A stretch of DNA of 53,228 bases from DATATB01 sp036268995 (GCA_036268995.1 DATATB010000118.1:1-53228); one strand, 5' to 3'. Shown: positions 42,251 through 52,396, counted from the first letter of the stretch. Notes: generated by a model not told the origin, from the sequence alone. Numbers and translations: made by a program.

Positions 42251-45200
42251 GTCACGTTCGCTTGAAATCTTCGCTCCGCTGGCGCCCATCAGCCGCGGCG
42301 CTGCGGATTGGCCTGGTTGCGGCCGCCTGTATGCTGGGCATCAGCGGTGCATTTGCGCAGCAAGCTGCCACTGGGCCCAGTGTGTCGGAAGAAGGCAAGC
42401 CGGTGGGCGAGACTCAGCTGGAAGGTGAAGCACAAACGGCCGAGGACATCGGCCAGAAGTCCTTGCCGCTGCGCACGGCACTGCATCGCGATGCTTCGCT
42501 CGATGCGCCGTTTGACCGGCTGCTGAGCATGTACCGCGCGGCGGGCCAGACTTCCGAACTAATCGAAATCTATCGCCAGCACGTCGCCAGCTACCCCGCC
42601 GATGCCAATGCCTCGGCCGTGCTCGTGCGGCTGCTGATGTCCAGCAACGATTCGCAAGCGCTGGCCACGGCACAAACGATGGCCGCGCGCCACAAGGACC
42701 ACGCCTATCTGCAATACCTATACTTCCAGGCACTGCGTCAGTCCGGCGAAGGTGCGACGCTCGCACAACTCGAGCGGGCGGTTGCATTGAGCAAGTCGCC
42801 GCCGCAAAAGGCCGCCTGGATCGAATTGCTGCTGACCGAAGCGGCCAAAAGCGAACGTCCGCGGCTTGTCGACAGGTATCTTCAGCTTCTGGCTACCGAG
42901 GCAAAAGGGCCGGAAGGCAAGCTGCTGGTGGCCCAGCGCATGTTGCGCTACGGGCGACATGCAGCGGCGCTGGCGCTGTTGGACGAGGCCGCCCGGTTAA
43001 ACCCCTCGCCCGAGGTCGGCGTGCAGATCGAAATGGAAGCGGCCAGTGCCGAGATCGCGGCCGATCGAGCGGCCGATGCCGCGGCCCGGCTCGACCGGCT
43101 GCTGGCGAAGCTGGCTCCCGACTACTGGAATCGGGCTGAGATCATGCGCCGCCGCATTGCCCTGGTTACCAGCGAGCCCGAGCGCACCGCGATGATCGAA
43201 GCGGCCTCGCGCAAAGTGGCGGCTCGCCCCAAGGACGAAGCCGCGAGCATCGACCTGGCCGAGCTGCTGATCGGCTTCGAGCGCCGCCGCGAAGCGCTCG
43301 GTGAGTTGTTGGAAGCCGGCCGCAAGATTCCAACCTCCGAGCAGATCGAAAAGCTGACGCTAATGCTGCTCGACCGATTGCGCGACGAACGCGCGCGGCA
43401 ATCGTATCTGGCCGAGCGCATCAAGGCCTTTCCCGATCGCGCCGATTTGCTCTCCATGCAAATCAAATCGCTGCTGCTGACCGGAGATCGTCCGGCGGCC
43501 CGCCAGCAGCTCGAAAAATTAATCAAGCTGGCACCGGCCGAAGATCGCGTCGGCATCGAACTGGAGCTGGCCAGATCGCTCGTGCGCGGCAATCTCATCA
43601 CCGATGCGGCCGACATCCTGGAGCGCGTGGTGAGCGATGCGCCCGAGCGCTTTGACGTGCGCCGCGAACTGGCCGAACTGTATTTAAAGCTCGGAAATCG
43701 CAGTCGTGCGCGCGAGCTGTTCGCCGGACAGTTGCCGGCCGAGCTCGACATCGACCAGGTGCTGGGCTTCGTGCCGTTTCTGATCAAGCAGGAAATGTTC
43801 ATCGAGGCGCAGCGGGCGCTTGAAAAAGTCATTCAACCGGACGATGCCAATCTCGACGTGCGGCTGCTGCTGGCCGACGTCCAACGGCGGACCGGCAGTC
43901 GCTCCTCGGCCGATCGTACATTGACCCAAGCCCGGCCGCTGGCTGACACCTCGGCCGCCTATCGGCAATGGCTCGAGGCCGAAGCCACGCTGCATCGTGA
44001 GGACGAGACGCTCGACGCGTTCATTCAGGCCGAGCAAGCACGGCTGGCGGCCGAGCGCGGCGCCTGGACCGATGCCCGCACCGAGCGCGTCCTCGCGCTC
44101 GTCGAAATCGGCGTGCGTGAAAAATCCAAGCTCGATCCGCTTGAGCTGGTCAGCTCGTATCTGGACGATGACAAAGTGCCCCAGGCCGCGCGCAAGCGCA
44201 TTCGCGAGCAGTTGGTGCGGGCCATGAGCTCGTCGCCCGCGCATCGCGAGGCCCTGGCCGAGCAGCTTTCGGAGCTAATCGAGGAGCAGCCTGGCGAGGC
44301 CGACGAATACCGGGCCCGGCTGGCTCTGGTGGATCTGGCCAATAACGATTACCCGGCCGCCACCGCACTGATCGACGAAGTTCGGATGGGTCAGCTCCAG
44401 GATGTCGAGCTATTGCACGAGCTGGAGAAAGTCTGCGGCCAACTCGGTCGGCCGGAAATCCTCATTTCGCTGCTCGGGCGGTTAACGGTTGTCGAGCCGA
44501 CGAACAAGGCCAATTGGGAAGCCTGGTTCTATTACCTGGCGCTCGCCGGGCGCGAAGACAAATTGCGCGACGGCTTGCGGCGGCTGCTGGCCGGGATCGA
44601 GGGGCTGACGCTCGAGGACTCGATCAGGAAGTTGCTGCAATCGCGCTTCATTAACTCGTTCGAGCGCTCGATTCAAGCCAATATCAGCGACGGCCGGCAA
44701 GCGCCGCTCGCCGACGCTCTGGCGATGCTCTCCACGATCGAAAGTCAGGCAAGTACCCCGCAGCAGTCGTTGTGGATTTGTTGGGTGCGGGCGTTTGTGC
44801 TCAATCGCCTGGGTCGCAGCCGCCCTCGCGATGAATCGTTCCAGGAAATGCAGCGGATCTTTGCCGACCTGACTCACGCCCGCCAGCGCGCGAAAGCCGA
44901 CGCCAAGGCCACCCTGGCCAAGGCTAATGCCACGGCCAGCGCCGACCGGGCTGACGAAGACGCGTCCGCTCAATCATCGGCCGTGGAGTTGGACGAGGAC
45001 GAACTCCCCTGGCTGCACGGCAGCGACGGCTTGACCATCTCGATGGAGCACGCGCGGCGATTGCTCGAGAGCGGGCCGTCGCCCCCCTGGCCGAAGGCGG
45101 ATGCCCGCCTCGGCCCGCTTCCCAAGCTGCAAATGGCATGGGCGGTCGATTTTCCGGCCGACCGTCCGATCGAGCGGCTGATGCTGGGAGCCCGCCACCA

Positions 45201-46614
45201 GTTGTATCTGGTCGACGCCCGCGGCACGCTTGCGAGCGTTGATGCCCACAGCGGCAAGACATCGTGGGAAGCCGAGTCGGCCGTACCCCAAGCCGGTGGT
45301 CGAATGATCAAGGTGCATGCCAACAACATCGCGCTGAGTATTCAGAATACCGTTCAGTTCAAGTCAGGCATCGAACCGCCAATGATCGGGCCCGACGATC
45401 GGATTTATTTCGGCCACGGCGGCGAAGTGCATTGCCTGTCGGGCGACAATGGGCGACTGCTCTGGCGTTCGGCCATTTCGGCCGATTCGACTGCTACCAG
45501 CGCAGATCACTTGCCGTTGTTCGTCTGCATGCGGCAAAACGAGGTGATCGCATACGACCCCGCGGCTGACGTCGTCAGCGGGCTGGATGCCCAAGTGGGC
45601 AAGCTCGCTTGGTCGTTGAAGCTCGATCGGGGCAAGCCCCTGGCCGAAGCGCGGCCGCTGCACTGGTTAAACGTGGGCTATGCCCTTAATGGCCACCGGA
45701 TGTTTGTCTATGGCCGCCGCACGGCGATGATCGATCTCGCACGCCGCGAGGTGGAATGGGTCATCGAGCCGGAGCACGTCGCAAAATGGCCGTTGCGTCT
45801 CGATCCGCCGGCATGGGTCAAGCCTTTGCTTGGGTCGTCGCAGCCCATGGGCATGGGAGTCTCGACATTGTCGGCCCGGAACTACCCGCATGCAGTGTCG
45901 CCTTTCGGAACTGCGGCGCCGCTGGGCACGCGCTATGTCAACGCTCAGCAGCGCTCGACCAAAACGCTCACACCCGACGCGACGCGGCAACTGCCGGAAA
46001 CCAAGATCGTGGGTCCGGCCACCATGTGGTCCGTTTCTTCGCTCAATGGCCAGCCGCGCTTTGCTTTTATGAACGGCGGCCGCCTGGTCCTGGGTTCGCA
46101 CGATCAGATGGGCATTCTCGATACGGATCTGCCAGTCAGCAGCCGAGCGGTGAGCGTTGTCGGGAACTATCTCGGCTGCATCAGTCACTACGCCTGCTTT
46201 TTGCAGCCGAACCAGTACGTGAGCGTCGACTTGGTAACCGGCGTGCGCGGCAACTATCGGCTGAACGAGATCACCGGAGGCAAACCGAACGCGCGCATTC
46301 AGGCCGTGATCGACGGCCCGTTGATTTATCTCGCCGGCCGGAACGGGTTGTTGTGCTTGAACAATCTCGCCGGCAAACGAGTATTCTTCACGGGATGGCC
46401 CGAGGGAGCCCTGCTCGATGACGACGATCCGCGCTCGCCGCCGGCGGCCGAAGCGGTAGACGAATCGAGCCAGGTGATCTGGAACGGCATGATCTCTCCG
46501 GTGGGCGAAAACGCGCACTGCATCCCGTCGGTCGCGGCCGTCGACCAGGGACGACTGTACGTGGCGGTGACTCCGTGGCGGCTCGTCGCGATCGATGGAG
46601 CATCCGCGCCATGA
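42247..46614 (+). CDS. Exported TPR and PQQ-propeller protein
   Basis: 1455 aa. A signal peptide is present in the first 40 residues (LRIGLVAAACMLGISGAFAQ). Residues about 70-870 are a long array of TPR-like helix pairs (ASLDAPFDRLLSMYRAAGQT, RPAARQQLEKLIKLAPAEDR, FIEAQRALEKVIQPDDANLD). A low-complexity Ala/Lys/Asp stretch at about 875-915 separates this from a beta-propeller of PQQ-like strands: RHQLYLVDARGTLASVDAHS, GKTSWE, DRIYFGHGGEVHCLSGDNGR. It shares ATGA overlaps with MoxR before and DUF58 after. The combination suggests a large periplasmic scaffold, perhaps a client or anchor of the MoxR/vWA machinery. This is inferred from operon position only. Confidence 0.88.
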   Translation: MSHVRLKSSLRWRPSAAALRIGLVAAACMLGISGAFAQQAATGPSVSEEGKPVGETQLEGEAQTAEDIGQKSLPLRTALHRDASLDAPFDRLLSMYRAAGQTSELIEIYRQHVASYPADANASAVLVRLLMSSNDSQALATAQTMAARHKDHAYLQYLYFQALRQSGEGATLAQLERAVALSKSPPQKAAWIELLLTEAAKSERPRLVDRYLQLLATEAKGPEGKLLVAQRMLRYGRHAAALALLDEAARLNPSPEVGVQIEMEAASAEIAADRAADAAARLDRLLAKLAPDYWNRAEIMRRRIALVTSEPERTAMIEAASRKVAARPKDEAASIDLAELLIGFERRREALGELLEAGRKIPTSEQIEKLTLMLLDRLRDERARQSYLAERIKAFPDRADLLSMQIKSLLLTGDRPAARQQLEKLIKLAPAEDRVGIELELARSLVRGNLITDAADILERVVSDAPERFDVRRELAELYLKLGNRSRARELFAGQLPAELDIDQVLGFVPFLIKQEMFIEAQRALEKVIQPDDANLDVRLLLADVQRRTGSRSSADRTLTQARPLADTSAAYRQWLEAEATLHREDETLDAFIQAEQARLAAERGAWTDARTERVLALVEIGVREKSKLDPLELVSSYLDDDKVPQAARKRIREQLVRAMSSSPAHREALAEQLSELIEEQPGEADEYRARLALVDLANNDYPAATALIDEVRMGQLQDVELLHELEKVCGQLGRPEILISLLGRLTVVEPTNKANWEAWFYYLALAGREDKLRDGLRRLLAGIEGLTLEDSIRKLLQSRFINSFERSIQANISDGRQAPLADALAMLSTIESQASTPQQSLWICWVRAFVLNRLGRSRPRDESFQEMQRIFADLTHARQRAKADAKATLAKANATASADRADEDASAQSSAVELDEDELPWLHGSDGLTISMEHARRLLESGPSPPWPKADARLGPLPKLQMAWAVDFPADRPIERLMLGARHQLYLVDARGTLASVDAHSGKTSWEAESAVPQAGGRMIKVHANNIALSIQNTVQFKSGIEPPMIGPDDRIYFGHGGEVHCLSGDNGRLLWRSAISADSTATSADHLPLFVCMRQNEVIAYDPAADVVSGLDAQVGKLAWSLKLDRGKPLAEARPLHWLNVGYALNGHRMFVYGRRTAMIDLARREVEWVIEPEHVAKWPLRLDPPAWVKPLLGSSQPMGMGVSTLSARNYPHAVSPFGTAAPLGTRYVNAQQRSTKTLTPDATRQLPETKIVGPATMWSVSSLNGQPRFAFMNGGRLVLGSHDQMGILDTDLPVSSRAVSVVGNYLGCISHYACFLQPNQYVSVDLVTGVRGNYRLNEITGGKPNARIQAVIDGPLIYLAGRNGLLCLNNLAGKRVFFTGWPEGALLDDDDPRSPPAAEAVDESSQVIWNGMISPVGENAHCIPSVAAVDQGRLYVAVTPWRLVAIDGASAP

Positions 46615-47510
46615 AGATCGATGAGCAATGGTTCGACGCCGCGTTCCTCGACCGGCTGCGCATGTTATTTTTCAAGCTGCGCAAACGCCGGCATTTCGAG
46701 CGCAAAGGATCGCAATCGTCGCCGGCCTCGGGCTTCACGCGCGAGTTTAAGGATCATCGGCATTACGTCGCCGGTGACGATTATCGTTCGATCGATTGGC
46801 GATTGTTCGCCCGCTTGAACCGGACGTTCGTGCGCGTGTTCGAGGAAGTACAGGAGTTCCATGTGCACGTCCTGCTCGATCGCAGCCAGTCGATGATCGA
46901 GCCCTATCCCCGCAAGGGCGCGCTGGCCGTCCAACTGGCCCTGGCACTGACCTACCTCGGCCTGGTCAATGGGCACCGCGTTTCGCTGCTTAGCTGGGCC
47001 GAAGAACTGCGCCGCGAGTTGCCGCCGCTGAAGGGCCAGGGCCACATCTATGACGTGCTCACGCTGCTGTCCCGGCTCGAATTCGGCGGTTGCTCGGATC
47101 TCGATGGCGTGATGAAGCAATTTCGCCCGGGCCGGGACCGCCGCGGCATCGTGTTTGTCATCTCCGACCTGCTCTCGCGCCGGCCGGAAGAAATCCCGTC
47201 CGCGCTGAAGCGGGCGGTGGCCTGGCCGGCTGAAACTCATCTGATTCAGATTCTGGATCCGGCCGAGATGGCCCCCGACCTGCAAGGCGAAATCCGCTTG
47301 ATCGATGTCGAGACCGACGAGCCGCGGCGCGTCTGGCTCACGCGCCGCGAAACTGAGCGCTACCGCGAAGCGTTCGCCGCGTGGCGCGAAGAGCTGGCCC
47401 GCGTGTGCAGCCGCAACCGGTTGGATTACGTGCATTGGACGACGGATCGGGCCTTCGACGATATGTTTTTGGAACTTCTCTCGCGCGGCAGCGCGCTGGC
47501 CGGCAAGTAG
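46611..47510 (+). CDS. DUF58-domain protein (vWA-like MoxR partner)
   Basis: 299 aa from ATG 46611, which overlaps the previous stop. An earlier in-frame codon at 46575 lies inside the previous gene. DUF58 hallmarks are GFTREFKDHRHYVAGDDYRS followed by IDWRLFARLNR. A vWA-like strand follows with HVHVLLDRSQSM, whose DxSxS is the metal-ion-dependent adhesion site. Later parts include GIVFVISDLLSRRPEE and LVWL-type strands. DUF58 proteins are the usual neighbours of MoxR ATPases and are thought to deliver substrates or form the vWA-side complex. The protein has no membrane helix. The next gene begins 11 bases after its stop. Confidence 0.95.
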   Translation: MKIDEQWFDAAFLDRLRMLFFKLRKRRHFERKGSQSSPASGFTREFKDHRHYVAGDDYRSIDWRLFARLNRTFVRVFEEVQEFHVHVLLDRSQSMIEPYPRKGALAVQLALALTYLGLVNGHRVSLLSWAEELRRELPPLKGQGHIYDVLTLLSRLEFGGCSDLDGVMKQFRPGRDRRGIVFVISDLLSRRPEEIPSALKRAVAWPAETHLIQILDPAEMAPDLQGEIRLIDVETDEPRRVWLTRRETERYREAFAAWREELARVCSRNRLDYVHWTTDRAFDDMFLELLSRGSALAGK

Positions 47511-47521
47511 ACGATCGCCCC

Positions 47522-49399
47522 ATGCGCTTTGTGCATCCGTCGCTGCTCATTTGGGGTGCGCTCGCCGCGCTGCCCATCATTCTGTACCTCGTGCGGCCGC
47601 GGCCCCGGGCCGTGCGCGTGACGACGCTTCCATTCTTCAAATCGCTCGATCGCGCTCACCAGGAGTCGTCCTGGCTGCGCCGGCTGAAGCAATGGCTGTC
47701 GTTGCTGCTGACAATTCTCGTGATCGCGGGCGCGGCGGCGGCGCTGGCCAGGCCGATCATCGCGCCGTCGGCCGAAGCGCTGCAGACGATCGTCGTGCTA
47801 GTCGACCGCTCGGCCTCGATGCAAGCACAAACGACCGAAGGCCGCTCGCGACTCGCCGATGGCCTGAATCGAGTCCGCGCTCAGCTGTTGGGCGCCGCGG
47901 GCGATCCCGGCGTAATTGTCATGGCCTACGACCGCCGGCCGGAAATCCTGCTTTCAGCCAGCCACGACCAGCGGGCAATCGGCCGCGCCGTGGACCAGAT
48001 CGTCGCACGCCCGATCGAGGGCGATGTCCAGCGCGCGCTCGAACTGGCCAGCGTGCTGGCAGCAGTCGAAAAACCTGCCGTGATCTGGCACGTCACGGAT
48101 CAACCGGTGCCGGATGGTTCGGGCAAAGACCCGCTGGTGAGCTTGCCCGCGGGCGTGCAGTTAGAAGCGATTCGCGTTGGCAGCGCTCAGACGGCGAATG
48201 CTGGAATCACAGCCCTGGAACTGCGCCGGGCGCCGCAATCGCGGAGCGAGATCGACGCATTCGTACAAGTGGAAGCAGCACTCGACGCGCCGCTCGACGC
48301 GGAACTCGAGGTGGTGTTGGACGGGACATTGATCGAGCTGCGCAAGCTCACGCTGCGTCCCAACAGCCCGGAGCGAATGCTGCTTCCGCTCAAGGCGGCG
48401 GCCGATCGCGAGGCGGCGCTGGCCGTCAGCATCAAGTTGCCCGGCGACTCGTTGGCCGTGGACAATACGGCCTTTGCCCGCGTACCTCCGGCTGCTGCGC
48501 TGAAGGTTCTTTGGCTGACTAGCCGGCGCGACCCCTTTACTGAAACCGCGCTGGGTTCGTTGGGTGCAGGCTACGATGTGCTCATCGGCAGCCCGAAGGA
48601 CTGGCCCCCCGCGCAGCCGGTCGACGTGGCGATTTTCGACGGCTGGCTGCCCAAGACCTGGCCGACCAACCTGCCGGCGATCGTGATTCACCCGCCGAGT
48701 TCGCTCGGTCCGGTGCGCGTCGCGCCGCTGGCAAAGGACGCGGCGGTCAGCACGCGTATTCGGGCCACCGACCCGCGCCATCCGATCTTGTACGGCGTTG
48801 CCAACGACCGTGTGATTGTCTCGCAGACGGCCGTCGTCGACGCCGAAAGCCTTGAGCCGTTGTGGCTCTCGAGCACGCTGGAGCCGGTTCTGCTTGCCGG
48901 CCAGCACCGAGGGCAAAGCCTGGTCGTCATGAACTTCGAGCCAGGCACGAGCGAAAGCTTCCCCCTGCTGCCTTCGTTCCCGCTGCTGCTGGGAAATGCG
49001 ATCAATTGGTCCGTCGCGGTTTCGCTCGACGCCCACGAAGGACGCAACCACCGCACCGGCGACCTGGTCGAGCTCAAGCACGGCGACATGGTGGAATGGA
49101 CCGACCCGGTCGAATCGAAAATGCAACTGCCGGCCGAGCGCGTCGAAGTGTCTGGCCCTTGGTATGAGCTCAATCGGACTGGAAGCTGGAACGCCGCATC
49201 GGGGACATCGGGCACTGCTTCGCTCTTGTCGGCGTCTGAGACGCGCTTGTCTACGGTCTCGGCGGATGCGGCGCCCAGCGGCGAACCGAGCCATGCGTGG
49301 CATTTGCCGGCGGGCGATTTCAGCGTGCCGCTGACTTGGGGATTACTCGTTCTGCTGCTCCTCGAGAGCTGGTTATTTCACCGCCGGGCCGTGTACTGA
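47522..49399 (+). CDS. BatA-type membrane protein with vWA domain
   Basis: 625 aa from ATG 47522. An earlier in-frame codon at 47381 lies inside the DUF58 gene. The N-terminus FVHPSLLIWGALAALPIILY, then PRPRAVRVTTLPFFKSL, is the BatA-type N-terminal membrane region. A second helix follows at about 60-80 (LSLLLTILVIAGAAAALARP). The vWA domain starts at IVVLVDRSASM (DxSxS present). The rest is a large exported beta-rich region ending with a membrane helix (TWGLLVLLLLESWLF). It probably spans the membrane with a large periplasmic domain and works with the MoxR and DUF58 proteins. The stop and the next start overlap in TGATG. Confidence 0.93.
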   Translation: MRFVHPSLLIWGALAALPIILYLVRPRPRAVRVTTLPFFKSLDRAHQESSWLRRLKQWLSLLLTILVIAGAAAALARPIIAPSAEALQTIVVLVDRSASMQAQTTEGRSRLADGLNRVRAQLLGAAGDPGVIVMAYDRRPEILLSASHDQRAIGRAVDQIVARPIEGDVQRALELASVLAAVEKPAVIWHVTDQPVPDGSGKDPLVSLPAGVQLEAIRVGSAQTANAGITALELRRAPQSRSEIDAFVQVEAALDAPLDAELEVVLDGTLIELRKLTLRPNSPERMLLPLKAAADREAALAVSIKLPGDSLAVDNTAFARVPPAAALKVLWLTSRRDPFTETALGSLGAGYDVLIGSPKDWPPAQPVDVAIFDGWLPKTWPTNLPAIVIHPPSSLGPVRVAPLAKDAAVSTRIRATDPRHPILYGVANDRVIVSQTAVVDAESLEPLWLSSTLEPVLLAGQHRGQSLVVMNFEPGTSESFPLLPSFPLLLGNAINWSVAVSLDAHEGRNHRTGDLVELKHGDMVEWTDPVESKMQLPAERVEVSGPWYELNRTGSWNAASGTSGTASLLSASETRLSTVSADAAPSGEPSHAWHLPAGDFSVPLTWGLLVLLLLESWLFHRRAVY

Positions 49400-51996
49400 T
49401 GGACTGGCTGCATCCGTTCAACATTTTACTGATCGTGCCGGCTTTGCTCGGCTTGTGGTGGTTTCAGCGGCGTTCGCTGCATCCCATGCCGGCCGGCCGC
49501 CGCCGCGCGCTGCTGGTTGTTCGCGGCTTGCTGGTGGCTTTGCTGCTGATCGGTCTAATGCAGCCGGCGTGGCGGCGCGAGACGCACGAGCAGGCCGTGA
49601 TCTTTGTGCTCGACCATTCGCAGAGCCAGGGCCGGCAAGGCCTGACGCGCGCCTGCGACCGAGTCAACGCGCTCATTGCCCAGTTGCCGGGCACCACGCA
49701 CGTCGGCGCGGTTTCGGCGGGACGATCGAGCCGCGTGCTGTTGCGTCCCACGCTCGAGCGTCCTCGGCTCGAACCGCATTTTGATTGGATCGAACAAGAC
49801 GGAGCGCAGACCGACTTGGAATCGGCCGTGTTGCTCGCCCGCGGCTTATTTCCGCCCGATACGGTGCAGCGCCTGGTGCTCATTTCCGACGGCATCGAGA
49901 CCCGCGGCGACGTGCTGGAGGCGGCTCGGGTGGCCTCCGCGGTCGGCGTGATGATCGACGCGGCGGGCATGGCCGGCGAGTCGCGGCCCGATGTACGCGT
50001 GGCTCGAGTGCGCACCAGCCGCTCGCAATTGAACGAGGGAGCGGCCCTGGAGCTGGCCGTCGAGGTCGATAGCTCGCTGGCCGGTTCCGGCGTGATCCGG
50101 CTGTTCGAGAACGGCATTGAAGTCGAATTGCGGCCGCTAAAGCTGGCCGTCGGCCAGCAGGAAAGCATTGTATTTCATCGCACGCCCGAGCGGCGCGGGA
50201 TGTACACGTATCGGGCGCGCGCGCAGGGTTTTGCTGGCGACCAGTTGCCTGAGAACGACGAAGCGCTGGCGCTGGTCGACGTGTTGGGCCAGCCGCTCTT
50301 GTTGTACATCGAGGGAGCGCCCGACGAAGCGCATTACCTGGCTGACGCAATGGCCAAGGAGGGCCTGCGCTTGGAAACTCGGCCGCCGCGCGGTCTGCCC
50401 GACACGCTCGACGCCTTGGCCGGGTTCGATGGCGTGATCCTCTCCGACGTGGCGGCACGCGACTTGAGCAATCCGCAAATGAGCGCTCTGCACGACTATG
50501 TACAAGACCTGGGAGGCGGATTCCTGATGATTGGCGGGCCGCGATCGTTCGGCGTCGGCGGGTATTATCGCACGCCGATCGAAGACATTCTGCCGGTCAA
50601 GATTAAAGCGCCCGGCGTGCAAATGGAACACAGCAAGGCGCTGGCGCTGGTGATCGACCGCTCGGGATCGATGGGCGGCCAGAAGATCGAGTTGTGCAAA
50701 AGCGCATGCCTGGCCACGATCGAGCTGTTGCGCCCGCAAGATTACCTGGCGGTCGTCGCGTTCGACACGGCGGCGCATTGGGTCGTACCGCTGGGCACCG
50801 TCGGGGCGTCCAAGGCGGCCACCAGCCAGATCAGCGGCATCGTCGCTGGCGGCGGCACCAATCTTGAACCCGCCATGCACGAAGCCTACCAGGCGCTCAA
50901 AACCGCTAAGGCCAGGGTCCGGCACATGATCGTTCTCACCGACGGCCACACCGACGGCGGAGGTTACGAGGCGCTCGCTGCCCAGATGAAGCAGGAAGGC
51001 ATGACCGTTTCCGCCGTGGGCGTGGGAGCCGACGCCGATCACGGGCTGATGCAACGCATCGCCACGGCCGGCGGCGGCCAGGCTTATCAGACGACCGATC
51101 CGGCCAATATTCCAAAAATCTTCACGCAAGACACGATGGTGCACATCGGCAAGCTCGTCCGCGAGGAGCCATTCGTTCCGCGGCAGGCAGAACAACATCC
51201 GATGTTGCGCGGTTGGAATAGCCAGCAAACCCCGGCGCTACTCGGCTACGTGAAGACTCAGCGCAAAGCGCTGGCGCAGGCTCCGCTGGTTACCGACCAA
51301 GACGATCCGCTGTTGGCCATCTGGCGCTTCGGCCTGGGCAAGGCCGTGGCTTTCACATCCGATTGCAAGAGCCGTTGGGCGGCATCCTGGGTGTCGGGCT
51401 GGCCCGGCTACAGCCGCTTTTGGGCGCAGGTCCTGCGCGAGATGGGGCGATCGACGCACGGACGCGGCATGGAGCTGCGGCTGGAAGAACAACGCAGCCG
51501 CCAGGCCCTTGTGACCGTCGATTTGGCCAGCGAGCCCGGCGAATTTAAAAATGACGCGCGCGTCACCGTCGACGTTTACTTTGTGCCGGCCGGCGCGGGT
51601 CGTGCGGGTTCGCAACATTTGACGACGCTCATGCTCGATCAAACCGCGCCGGGCCGCTATGAGCAGAGCTTCGCCCTGAAAGAGCCCGGCGTGTACCTGG
51701 TGCGCGCGGTATCCGGCGGCGATTCCACGTCGGCCGGGCTGGTCAGCAATGTCTCAGACGAAGCTGCTCTGGGCCAGGTCAATGCACCGCTGCTGGAGCA
51801 AGTGGCCGCGGCCACCGGCGGACGGTTGATTTCCGACAAGCAGCTCGAGCTTCCACCGATCGATTCGTCGCACGTGCAGTATGTCGAGCTCGCGCCGCCT
51901 TTGTTGCGGCTATTGCTGCTCTTGTTTATCGCCGACGTGCTCATTCGGCGCTGGGAAAACGTGCTCGGCATCGTCGCCGCTTCGCGCAAGGGCTGA
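49399..51996 (+). CDS. Membrane protein with vWA domain and GATase1-like region
   Basis: 865 aa from ATG 49399, overlapping the preceding TGA by one base. A frame extension upstream lies in the previous gene. Helices near 10-25 (ILLIVPALLGLWWF) and 40-57 (LLVVRGLLVALLLIGLMQPA) are followed by a first vWA-like strand with FVLDHSQSQ. A class I glutamine-amidotransferase-like fold is seen around 350-400: GVILSDVAARDLSNPQMSAL, YVQDLGGGFLMIGGPRSFG. A complete vWA domain begins at about 413 with LALVIDRSGSMGG, then GGGTNLEPAM and VLTDGHTDGGG. A C-terminal membrane helix is near 840-858 (LLRLLLLLFIADVLI). No Cys-His-Glu amidotransferase triad is apparent, so that domain is probably non-catalytic. 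It is the last gene of the operon. Confidence 0.93.
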   Translation: MDWLHPFNILLIVPALLGLWWFQRRSLHPMPAGRRRALLVVRGLLVALLLIGLMQPAWRRETHEQAVIFVLDHSQSQGRQGLTRACDRVNALIAQLPGTTHVGAVSAGRSSRVLLRPTLERPRLEPHFDWIEQDGAQTDLESAVLLARGLFPPDTVQRLVLISDGIETRGDVLEAARVASAVGVMIDAAGMAGESRPDVRVARVRTSRSQLNEGAALELAVEVDSSLAGSGVIRLFENGIEVELRPLKLAVGQQESIVFHRTPERRGMYTYRARAQGFAGDQLPENDEALALVDVLGQPLLLYIEGAPDEAHYLADAMAKEGLRLETRPPRGLPDTLDALAGFDGVILSDVAARDLSNPQMSALHDYVQDLGGGFLMIGGPRSFGVGGYYRTPIEDILPVKIKAPGVQMEHSKALALVIDRSGSMGGQKIELCKSACLATIELLRPQDYLAVVAFDTAAHWVVPLGTVGASKAATSQISGIVAGGGTNLEPAMHEAYQALKTAKARVRHMIVLTDGHTDGGGYEALAAQMKQEGMTVSAVGVGADADHGLMQRIATAGGGQAYQTTDPANIPKIFTQDTMVHIGKLVREEPFVPRQAEQHPMLRGWNSQQTPALLGYVKTQRKALAQAPLVTDQDDPLLAIWRFGLGKAVAFTSDCKSRWAASWVSGWPGYSRFWAQVLREMGRSTHGRGMELRLEEQRSRQALVTVDLASEPGEFKNDARVTVDVYFVPAGAGRAGSQHLTTLMLDQTAPGRYEQSFALKEPGVYLVRAVSGGDSTSAGLVSNVSDEAALGQVNAPLLEQVAAATGGRLISDKQLELPPIDSSHVQYVELAPPLLRLLLLLFIADVLIRRWENVLGIVAASRKG

Positions 51997-51998
51997 AT

Positions 51999-52017
51999 CA
52001 CGACGGCCGCGGTCGTG
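51999..52017 (+). terminator. GC hairpin directly after the envelope operon
   Basis: CACGAC at 51999-52004 and GTCGTG at 52012-52017 form a perfect 6-bp stem three bases after the last stop codon of the operon. No T-run follows, so it may be a weak or Rho-aided terminator. Confidence 0.45.
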
Positions 52018-52278
52018 TCCGGCTGCGAAGCGCCCGGCGGTGAAGGCCCGGTTACACAGCTTGGCCAGTGGCCACTGCAACCGCGGCACGTAGTACGGCG
52101 AATTGGGACACATGGGAGATCCGTTGGCGCAATTCTTTGCCTGCGAGATTGAAAGCGATGAGGAGCAGAAGATCCTTAGTGAGGCTGCTGGTGGACGAAA
52201 AAGGGCAACAACAAGCCGCGGCTAGGTTGCCGATTCGTGCTGCGCAGCCGAGCTTGTCGCTCGCTGCAAACGATCGCC

Positions 52279-52396
52279 TAGAGCGGTTCCAAGTTTCCTG
52301 TAGCGGAAAACCGCAGCTAGCATCTTGCCGAAACCACATGAACCACCGAGCGGCGCTTCATGCTAGCGGCAGCACACTTATGTTGGAACCGCTCTA
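52279..52396. mobile_element. MITE-like element with 14-bp perfect terminal inverted repeats
   Basis: TAGAGCGGTTCCAA at 52279-52292 is exactly inverted at 52383-52396. Removing the outer TA leaves 12-bp repeats flanked by TA, as expected for a TA target duplication of the IS630/Tc1-mariner type. A second, inner pair (GCTAGCAT at 52316-52323 and ATGCTAGC at 52360-52367) lets the 118-bp element fold on itself. There is no transposase gene inside. Its position next to a recombinase gene supports a mobile-DNA context. Confidence 0.6.

Noticed and set aside
52112..52225. 37-codon frame starting MGDPLAQFFACEI
   Set aside because: No ribosome-binding site, no family and low-confidence coding content.
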